6,620 bases of DNA from Eubacterium sp. (GTDB lineage Bacteria; Bacillota; Clostridia; Lachnospirales; Lachnospiraceae), in NCBI GenBank assembly GCA_024697885.1, contig JAILSA010000174.1, positions 1 through 6,620 of the forward strand. The letters are read 5' to 3'. The first letter of the stretch is position 1; each line of letters begins with the position of its first letter. The position numbers were made by a program, and so were the translations under genes. This document shows, piece after piece, positions 1 to 5,265 of the stretch. The notes under the pieces were generated by a model that was not told the DNA's origin, searched no databases, and saw only the letters and a program-made list of their open reading frames with translations.

Positions 1-443
1 GTGTCAATCATCTCATTCTGAACCCGTTTGTTGTAGCGAGTGATTTCCTTGTTGTCCTCTTCCTCGCTGTAGTTGATGATGTAGCCTCTCGTAGGGGTCT
101 CACTGGCCTCAATGCTGGTCAAAACGCCCCCCAGCTCACCAATCAAACTCCTTAAACTGCTGCCAAAATATTCCACCTGGTTTTCCAGTGTGGGCTCAAT
201 GGCCTCAAAGGGCTCGACTTCATTTAAAATCTGATTTTGGTAAGGGGCAAAAAATTCCTCCACCGCCTTCTCAAAAATGCTGTACTCAATAAATTTGTCC
301 CCGCTTATCAGGATGTGGAGACTGTACTCCCAGGTGTGGGGATGGGTATCTCCCTGAACCCCGTTAAAAACCACAAAGTGGTTGGCATTGAGGTAGAATT
401 TAAACCGGTACTCCCGGTACAAAAGATTGTCCAGATTACTCAT
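1..443 (-). CDS. 6-pyruvoyl-tetrahydropterin-synthase-like domain protein of an XrtG locus (N-terminal part, runs off window)
   Basis: An open frame begins at ATG 443 and continues past base 1, giving 147 visible residues. Residues about 9-125 read as a PTPS/QueD-type fold. H22 lies in a YLNANHF stretch, H34 and H36 in THPHTWEYSL (the usual three zinc histidines), IEPTLEN (82-88) matches the family's PTxEN segment, and SETPT (114-118) matches the conserved Glu near the C-terminus. No Cys lies between H22 and H34, where QueD and PTPS carry their catalytic one, so a classical pterin synthase reaction is doubtful. After about residue 125 the chain becomes charged (SEEEDNKE), suggesting a linker to further domains outside the window. 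The start overlaps the stop of the upstream gene by 8 bases (436-443), and GGGAGG at 453-458 lies 9 bases before the ATG. It is the sixth gene of the operon. I infer it is the larger PTPS-related protein that accompanies exosortase G; its function is unknown. Confidence 0.8.
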   Translation of the reverse strand, partial: MSNLDNLLYREYRFKFYLNANHFVVFNGVQGDTHPHTWEYSLHILISGDKFIEYSIFEKAVEEFFAPYQNQILNEVEPFEAIEPTLENQVEYFGSSLRSLIGELGGVLTSIEASETPTRGYIINYSEEEDNKEITRYNKRVQNEMID

Positions 444-1512
444 GGTCCTCCACCTCCCCTTCTGGGTTCTCCCCGCTCAAAATCTCAAAGATCTGGTCCG
501 CTGACATGTCCTTAAAATCCCAGACATCCAGGGTCAAAATCTTGTCCTCTGGCCGGAGGATTTTTTTCAAAAGATCCTCTGCCACCGCCTTGTCTGACTG
601 GACAAAGAGCAGGGCTAACTTGTCCATGTCCCTGAGGCCAAATCTCAGAACCGACCGATCCAAAAGGACCTGTGCCCTCTTCAAAAATTCCTCTCGGTTG
701 GCCACCTGAATCAGGCCGTAGGAAACCATTCCCACCCTATCTTTCTTCAGTTCGATCCGGCGCAAAAATCCCAGAAGCATCTGGCGATTAAAGACCATGC
801 GGCGGACATTGTAGGTGGTCCTAACCCGAACCATCTCGTTGAGACGGCCATTGCTGTAATTGAGGTCCAAAATTCTCTCCCTTAGAAGTTCGTTTTTCCT
901 CTCGGCACTGTTGGTCATGTGGAAGAGAACCAGGGCATTAATCATCATAATCAAAACCACAACTCCCATAAATACAGTCAGATTGATCCTGCTTCGAAGG
1001 AAGTTGTTGTTGTCCAAAAAGACCTCGGAGTTAGAAAGCATGCAGAGTCTGTAGTTGGCATCATTGTAGGAAAAAAGCACACCGGACACAATGTAGTCGT
1101 TGCCGTTAATCTCTATTTTTTTATGGGATACCAGGTTGAGCTTGAGGTTCTGAATAAAGTCCTGGGCATCTGAAGAGGTGTAGTAGGTGGACTCGTTAAA
1201 GCCCTTGTACTTGTTGGTCTCCACAATATCCTTGACAAAGAGCATGGCGTCGTCCTTGGCAAAGGTCCAGTACTTGTAGGTCGAGGCATCCAGGGAACTC
1301 AAAATATTCTGAATAATATCCTGGTCATCTCGATTTTCCTTAATACTAATCTGGTCCAGAACCAACTGGACATAGGCGTCCTGCTGGTCCGCCGCCACCT
1401 CTAGGATTCCCGTCTCGTACTCGTTGATCAGCTTGACGCCCACCACGATTACAACCAGGGACACCACAACGGCGATAAAGGACCCCAGGAAAAATTTCTT
1501 ACTGCTCTTCAT
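436..1512 (-). CDS. Two-helix membrane protein with sensor-like outer region and degenerate GGDEF domain
   Basis: The 358-aa protein has a first membrane helix at residues 7-29, an extracytoplasmic region at about 30-175 of Cache-like size, a second helix at about 176-199, a charged helical linker (200-230), and a cytoplasmic domain (about 235-345). That domain follows the GGDEF fold: an FNRQMLLGFL helix resembling the nR..l...l start, then RSVLRFGLRDMDKLALLF at 286-303. It aligns without gaps to the I-site plus signature of diguanylate cyclases, with DMDKL (295-299) in place of GGDEF and R286-S-V-L289 in place of RxxD. Both the active site and the canonical inhibitory site are therefore lost, so it should neither make c-di-GMP nor bind it in the usual way. 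It starts 21 bases after the glycosyltransferase stop, and AAGGAG at 1519-1524 lies 6 bases before the ATG. By analogy with other membrane synthase loci it may be a regulatory or accessory subunit of the glycosyltransferase; this is inference. Confidence 0.75.
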   Translation of the reverse strand: MKSSKKFFLGSFIAVVVSLVVIVVGVKLINEYETGILEVAADQQDAYVQLVLDQISIKENRDDQDIIQNILSSLDASTYKYWTFAKDDAMLFVKDIVETNKYKGFNESTYYTSSDAQDFIQNLKLNLVSHKKIEINGNDYIVSGVLFSYNDANYRLCMLSNSEVFLDNNNFLRSRINLTVFMGVVVLIMMINALVLFHMTNSAERKNELLRERILDLNYSNGRLNEMVRVRTTYNVRRMVFNRQMLLGFLRRIELKKDRVGMVSYGLIQVANREEFLKRAQVLLDRSVLRFGLRDMDKLALLFVQSDKAVAEDLLKKILRPEDKILTLDVWDFKDMSADQIFEILSGENPEGEVEDHE

Positions 1513-1533
1513 GGCTCTCTCCTTCTATCCTGC

Positions 1534-2910
1534 TTAGGACTCTCCATTGACATACTTCTTAATCTCCAAAATCTTCTTGAGAGGCTTTTTAAAATCCTCC
1601 CTCACCACCTGGCCAAAGGCCTCTTTTTCCTCGGTGAAATTTCTAGTCTTCCAGGCACTGTCAGTGTTAATGCTGTTGACCACTCCCGCAAAGCGGATAA
1701 AAAACACCAAAAAGTTAAAAAAGGGAAGAAGGAAAACAACCCACCAATGCTTCTGATAGTAGGATTTGATTTCCGTGAATTCCTTCAAATAGTAATTGAC
1801 AATTGCAAAATAAACGAAGCCCACCAGAATGTAGAGAAGGAAAATAACCCCGGTGGAAAGAATAATCAGACTGGTGGAATAATTCATAAACACCAGGCAA
1901 AAAAGGGCTACATACCAAATCAGTCGCGGGAAGGCAAAGGTGTGATCATAGAGCAGGGTGTGGACATTGACATCCAAAAAGTTCCTGCCAAAGTTTTTCT
2001 TCTTGTCCAAAAACTGCTTGGCCACCTCTAAGCTTCCCCTCTGCCAGCGCTGCCTCTGGGTATAGAGCTTGTTCATGTCCTCAATAGGGTCTACAAAGAA
2101 AATAGCGTCCTCGCAGACCTCCACCTTTTCCTTCTGAATGTAGCGCATCTGGAAGGTAATCTGAGTGTCCTCGCAAATGGTATTGGTATTGTAGAGTCTG
2201 GATTTCAAAATAGCCGACTTGCGAAAGGCGGAAAAGGCCCCCGACAGGGTGTAGACCTTGTCTGTCTCCGAGGCGTAGCTTCGTCCCGCCAAAAAGGCCT
2301 GGGCATATTCCATAAACTCCAGATTTCTTAGTAGTCTAGGGAAAAATTTCTTATATTTTTTTATCAGGCCAGGATCTGTCAAAACAGCTCCTGTCATACA
2401 GTTAATGCTGGTGTCATTTTCAAACCTGGTAACCATGTATTCCAGGGCATGGGGCTCTAGCTGGCCGTCCGAATCCAGGTTAATAATATACTTTCCATCA
2501 CTGTTATAGAGGGCCAGATTCAGGGCCCTGCTCTTGCCCTGCTTGGAGTTTAACCACTGCATTTTCAACTGGGGGAAGGCCTCCTGGCACTGGCTGTAAA
2601 TAGCGAAGCTGTTATCCTTTCCCTGGTTGTTGACCAGATAAATCCTCAAGGCATCGGATGGATAGGTGGACTCCGCCACAGACCTTACACAGTTAAAGAG
2701 AGTTTCCTCGGAATTGTAGACCGGGATAATCAGGGTCAGGCCCGGGAAATTTTTTAATTTTACTGCCTTGCGCATCTTCCTCTTCTGCTTTCTCCTTCGG
2801 GAAATCAGAAGAAGTCCTCCCCCTAAGGCCGGTAGGATTTCCATAATCACAGGAATGATAATCCAAGCTCCCCAAAAGAGAATGGAATGAAAAAATCTAT
2901 TGATGATCAT
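1534..2910 (-). CDS. Membrane family-2 glycosyltransferase, exosortase-G-associated (processive-synthase type)
   Basis: The 458-aa protein has an N-terminal hydrophobic region (about residues 3-37), a basic stretch, a cytoplasmic GT-A domain (about 55-310) and several C-terminal membrane segments (about 325-375 and 388-408). GT2 landmarks are IIPVYN at 61-66, DSDG at 146-149 (the metal/nucleotide-sugar DxD), ED at 247-248 (catalytic base) and QRQRW at 285-289 (the QxxRW acceptor motif of cellulose, hyaluronan and poly-GlcNAc synthases). It should polymerise or transfer a nucleotide-activated sugar at the inner face of the membrane. Where most GT2 enzymes have an Asp after the second strand (VDDGS or VDNGS), this one has VNNQGKD (93-99). 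The ATG at 2910 is preferred over an in-frame GTG at 2922 because AGGTG (2920-2924) lies 9 bases before it. It overlaps the exosortase gene by 14 bases, indicating translational coupling. I place it in the exosortase-G-associated glycosyltransferase family by motif and neighbourhood. Confidence 0.9.
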   Translation of the reverse strand: MIINRFFHSILFWGAWIIIPVIMEILPALGGGLLLISRRRKQKRKMRKAVKLKNFPGLTLIIPVYNSEETLFNCVRSVAESTYPSDALRIYLVNNQGKDNSFAIYSQCQEAFPQLKMQWLNSKQGKSRALNLALYNSDGKYIINLDSDGQLEPHALEYMVTRFENDTSINCMTGAVLTDPGLIKKYKKFFPRLLRNLEFMEYAQAFLAGRSYASETDKVYTLSGAFSAFRKSAILKSRLYNTNTICEDTQITFQMRYIQKEKVEVCEDAIFFVDPIEDMNKLYTQRQRWQRGSLEVAKQFLDKKKNFGRNFLDVNVHTLLYDHTFAFPRLIWYVALFCLVFMNYSTSLIILSTGVIFLLYILVGFVYFAIVNYYLKEFTEIKSYYQKHWWVVFLLPFFNFLVFFIRFAGVVNSINTDSAWKTRNFTEEKEAFGQVVREDFKKPLKKILEIKKYVNGES

Positions 2911-3490
2911 AAGAGAAATCACCTACCTTCATCTTAACTACCTGAGGCTTGGTAAACACAAAGAAGTAGAGAACCACAGCCAGGACATAGAAGACAATAC
3001 GGCCCAGATATGTATGGGCAATGTAATAGTAATCACTTCCTGCAAAATGAATGATTTCGCAGATCAAAATCAGGCGAATTGCGTTGGCCAAAACCAGGTA
3101 CATGCTTCCTGCAATGCCAACCAAAAACTTCTCCTGGAGGTTGTAGATTTCAAAGAAGGCCAAAATCGACAAAAAGGCCAAAATCTCAATTACTCCAGAG
3201 CACTCAAAATCGATCTGAACTGTCATGTCCCCGCTGGCATGGGAGACAAAAATTGTGGAGTACTTGAAGTAGGAGGAGAAGGTTCCTGTCATCTGGCCAA
3301 AACCACCTGCCACGGCAGATACAATGCGGGCCAGGGGAATGGTGATATATGGCCTGATATAAACCATAGAAATAACAAAAAGGCCAACTGCTCCCCAGAC
3401 GAATCTCCAGGCAGACAATTTAGCCTTTTTGGTCACATGGAGAATGTAAAACCATAGAATGAGAACAAGAATTCCTATGATCCACTTCAT
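2897..3490 (-). CDS. xrtG: Exosortase family protein, Gram-positive XrtG type
   Basis: A 197-aa polytopic membrane protein with hydrophobic segments at about residues 2-19, 30-45, 100-115, 122-150 and 164-180. The exosortase/archaeosortase catalytic triad is visible: C97 in FECSG (95-99), R139 in ANAIRL (135-140) and H159 in IAHTYLGR (157-164). Enzymes of this family act at the outer face of the membrane, cleave after C-terminal tripartite sorting signals, and probably transfer the protein to a glycan or lipid acceptor. The short length, the neighbouring GT2 enzyme and the adjacent substrate fit the Gram-positive XrtG subgroup. AGGAGGTG (3500-3507) lies 9 bases before the ATG. It begins 30 bases after the stop of the likely substrate gene, and its end overlaps the glycosyltransferase start. 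The exact transpeptidation or release reaction of XrtG is not, to my knowledge, established. Confidence 0.9.
   Translation of the reverse strand: MKWIIGILVLILWFYILHVTKKAKLSAWRFVWGAVGLFVISMVYIRPYITIPLARIVSAVAGGFGQMTGTFSSYFKYSTIFVSHASGDMTVQIDFECSGVIEILAFLSILAFFEIYNLQEKFLVGIAGSMYLVLANAIRLILICEIIHFAGSDYYYIAHTYLGRIVFYVLAVVLYFFVFTKPQVVKMKVGDFSYDHQ
2920..2924 (-). promoter_or_regulatory. Ribosome binding site for the glycosyltransferase inside the exosortase gene
   Basis: AGGTG on the minus strand lies 9 bases before the ATG at 2910 and within the last codons of the exosortase gene. It selects ATG 2910 over GTG 2922, which is part of this same site and has only a GAAGG three bases before it. Confidence 0.6.
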
Positions 3491-3520
3491 ATAGCTTTAC
3501 ACCTCCTTTACATTTACTCT

Positions 3521-4798
3521 TTAAGCCTCCATAGGACGAACTTTTTTTTCTGCATTTTTGGACTTGTAGGTCATATAGCCTCCCGTGGCTATTAATATAA
3601 GCATGGCAATCCCCGTCCATGGACCTGTAGAAGCGCCGGCAGTCTGAACATATTGGTTACCGATGGCTCCAAAGTTGACCTCAAAGGTCTGCATATCTGT
3701 TAAATCCAGATTAAACTTATCTGACAAAGCCTCCATATTGAGCTTAAACTCACATTCCTCTGAAGAATCCTTAATGGTGACCTTCATTCTTCCAAAGAGG
3801 TCGTTTCCCTGACTCTTGAGTTCATCCACTGTCTTGGCAGAAGACCATCCTGTCATGTCTACCATGTAATATTCGTAATCACCGTTTGCCAGATCGCTGG
3901 TGGATGGGTTCCAATTAATATTGCCCGCCTCATCCACAGTGACAAATCGAAACATCATAGACTTGCTATCATCCTGATTGACCCTCAGGGTCACATTGTT
4001 GAGAAGCCCTCTTCCCTTATTGGCAATCTGACTCTCCATGGTGGTTAGGCAGTGACAGTAGAGGGTATCTCCAAAGTAGAGGGCCGCCTCGCCGTCTACC
4101 ACCCCTTCGTTGGTTCCCGCCGTGGCGTAGTCAATGCGGGAGTGAGGGTAGTTTTTCCAGTCCCCGTAGAGACCGTCGTATACGATTTCTGCATCGGAGG
4201 TCTGGGTATCTGTGCCGGCCTCCTGGCTGTCGCCTTCCTTGGTTCTAGTGTCCACAATATTCTCAATAAAGCGATCCTTGCACTGGTAGTAGCCAAAAGA
4301 ATAGGTGGATTTTAATTCCGGCAGGGCTGAGGTTGGAATCTTGATCTCCCAGATACCGGTGGATCTTCCACCCTGGGACCACTCCCTGTACTGGTAGGAG
4401 GCCTCTGCCCCGTCAAGGCCGTTTACCAGGGCCTTGCCATTTTGTAATTTCAACTGAAAAAGACTGGTTCTTCCCAGGTCTGATACAAAGGAAAACTGTC
4501 CGTTGGAGTTAAGACCTGACCAGGTGGCATCTCCATTTCCCTTGTCTTCCATGTAGATGTAAATATAATCATCGTCCTGAAGGAGGGCTGTACTCACCAG
4601 TCCATTGTAGCCAGTGGACAAATCGCCGCTGACATCTACCTTTTCGATTCCCTTCCACTCGCTGGCATCCTGATCGATGGTAATTCCCGTAATTGCATCC
4701 TCTGAGGAGGCCTGGGCCTGATTGGCCACTGCCACAGCCGCAAAGGCAGCCACTAAACTCATGCCTATTAACTTTTTCTTTAAGCGTCCTCTTCTCAT
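3521..4798 (-). CDS. Secreted Firmicu-CTERM sorting-domain protein, likely XrtG substrate
   Basis: The 425-aa exported protein has a basic n-region (RRGRLKKK), a hydrophobic core (10-25) and an AQA|SS signal peptidase site after about A30. Two beta-rich modules follow, at about 37-180 and 203-385, separated by an acidic Thr/Ser/Gly linker (about 184-203). Both open with the same pattern, hydrophobic strand-D-x-x-x-S/G-x-W-K (ASEWKG at 45-50, YGDWKN at 211-216), and both are rich in aromatic and Asp residues, like DOMON/CBM9-type sugar-binding folds. The C-terminus is a tripartite sorting signal: STGPWTG at 390-396, a short hydrophobic helix to about 411, then a basic tail (KSKNAEKKVR). This matches the Firmicu-CTERM signal recognised beside XrtG. 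The start overlaps the preceding stop as ATGA, with AGGTG at 4806-4810 seven bases upstream. I infer it is the dedicated substrate of the exosortase encoded next; the carbohydrate-binding role is a weaker inference. Confidence 0.85.
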   Translation of the reverse strand: MRRGRLKKKLIGMSLVAAFAAVAVANQAQASSEDAITGITIDQDASEWKGIEKVDVSGDLSTGYNGLVSTALLQDDDYIYIYMEDKGNGDATWSGLNSNGQFSFVSDLGRTSLFQLKLQNGKALVNGLDGAEASYQYREWSQGGRSTGIWEIKIPTSALPELKSTYSFGYYQCKDRFIENIVDTRTKEGDSQEAGTDTQTSDAEIVYDGLYGDWKNYPHSRIDYATAGTNEGVVDGEAALYFGDTLYCHCLTTMESQIANKGRGLLNNVTLRVNQDDSKSMMFRFVTVDEAGNINWNPSTSDLANGDYEYYMVDMTGWSSAKTVDELKSQGNDLFGRMKVTIKDSSEECEFKLNMEALSDKFNLDLTDMQTFEVNFGAIGNQYVQTAGASTGPWTGIAMLILIATGGYMTYKSKNAEKKVRPMEA

Positions 4799-5178
4799 TT
4801 CACATCACCTTTCCTGCTGAGGGTATACATCCTGAGGGGAGTCTCCCCGATCATCAGCTGTCTGAGATTTAAGTCATGCATTTGAAGCTTGTCCTGTAAG
4901 CCCTCAAAAATCACATGTCCCACTTGCTCGATGGTGGCCTTGTTCTTACTTGTCTGATCTCTATCGGCCTTAAATTCTGGCAGGTCATTGAGATATTTCT
5001 GGTCAAAATATGCCAGATAATCCCGGGTGAAGCCCTCAATGCTGTCAAAGGCCTCTCCCTCTGCCCGGTCACTTTCCACATATGTAATAATCTCTACGGA
5101 GTGGCTATGGCGATGGTCATATTGATCATCCGTGCTGTGCATAATCGTTATAAAATAATGAAAACGATATATTCTCAT
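4795..5178 (-). CDS. Small 6-pyruvoyl-tetrahydropterin synthase/QueD-like protein, XrtG-associated
   Basis: The 127-aa protein has the length and layout of QueD/PTPS. H14, H24 and H26 (HRHSH at 22-26) match the three zinc ligands, FDQKYLNDLP (58-67) matches the LDHHYLND segment of QueD, ATIEQVGHVIFEGL (81-94) matches PTxExLAxxI, and GETP (111-114) matches the conserved C-terminal Glu region. The catalytic Cys before the HxH motif and the catalytic His after Asp59 (Gln60 here) are missing, so it is probably not a normal queuosine or biopterin enzyme. Translation from the in-frame GTG at 5196 is unlikely: that codon has no ribosome binding site, whereas GGAGG (5188-5192) sits 9 bases before the ATG at 5178. 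It is the first gene of the operon, directly downstream of the promoter at 5212-5239, and its stop overlaps the start of the sorting-domain protein by 4 bases. I assign it to the 6-pyruvoyl-tetrahydropterin-synthase-related proteins of XrtG loci; the substrate is unknown. Confidence 0.82.
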   Translation of the reverse strand: MRIYRFHYFITIMHSTDDQYDHRHSHSVEIITYVESDRAEGEAFDSIEGFTRDYLAYFDQKYLNDLPEFKADRDQTSKNKATIEQVGHVIFEGLQDKLQMHDLNLRQLMIGETPLRMYTLSRKGDVK

Positions 5179-5187
5179 ATCCACAGT

Positions 5188-5192
5188 CCTCC
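5188..5192 (-). promoter_or_regulatory. Ribosome binding site deciding the start of the PTPS-like gene
   Basis: GGAGG on the minus strand lies 9 bases before the ATG at 5178. It falls inside the longer frame that would begin at GTG 5196, so it argues for the shorter 127-aa product. Confidence 0.8.
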
Positions 5193-5211
5193 ACACTTTT
5201 TTTCACTTTAT

Positions 5212-5239
5212 ATTATAGCACAAATGTTTCTCTTGTAAC
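5212..5239 (-). promoter_or_regulatory. Sigma-A-type promoter of the exosortase operon (extended -10)
   Basis: On the minus strand the -10 box is a perfect TATAAT (5217 to 5212) preceded by TGC, making a full extended -10 (TGnTATAAT). GTTACA (5239 to 5234) sits 16 bases upstream and matches TTGACA at four of six positions. The box ends 33 bases before the ATG of the PTPS-like gene at 5178, leaving a short leader that contains the GGAGG at 5188-5192. It is the only good promoter I see for the six minus-strand genes from 5178 to the left edge, so they are probably one transcript. Confidence 0.75.
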
Positions 5240-5251
5240 GAAAAACCGTTA
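5236..5251. repeat. Short perfect inverted repeat overlapping the -35 region
   Basis: TAACG-GTTTTT-CGTTA on the minus strand: 5-base arms and a 6-base spacer. It overlaps the first bases of the proposed -35 box. It could be a regulator binding site for the exosortase operon, or the weak stem of a terminator after the dehydrogenase. The stem is too short and A/T-rich to make a convincing terminator, and a 5-base arm can arise by chance. Confidence 0.35.
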
Positions 5252-5265
5252 TTTTTAAGAAAAAC

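Noticed and set aside
237..515. Plus-strand open frame (92 codons) near the left end
   Set aside because: It lies opposite two minus-strand genes with good ribosome sites and ends in a Pro/Ser-rich low-complexity stretch.
436..1512. Calling the 358-aa membrane protein a histidine kinase or chemoreceptor
   Set aside because: There is no H-box, ATPase motifs or methyl-accepting coiled coil; the cytoplasmic part fits a degenerate GGDEF domain better.
2900..3457. Long plus-strand open frame (185 codons) opposite the exosortase gene
   Set aside because: It mirrors the exosortase and its hydrophobic codons; the translation has no recognisable domain, and the minus-strand protein has a clear family and catalytic triad.
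4795..5178. Annotation as a true QueD (6-carboxytetrahydropterin synthase) in queuosine synthesis
   Set aside because: The catalytic Cys and His are missing, and the neighbours are exosortase genes, not queC, queE or queF.
5179..5196. GTG start giving a six-residue longer PTPS-like protein
   Set aside because: The GGAGG at 5188-5192 falls inside this extension and serves ATG 5178; nothing resembling a ribosome site precedes the GTG.
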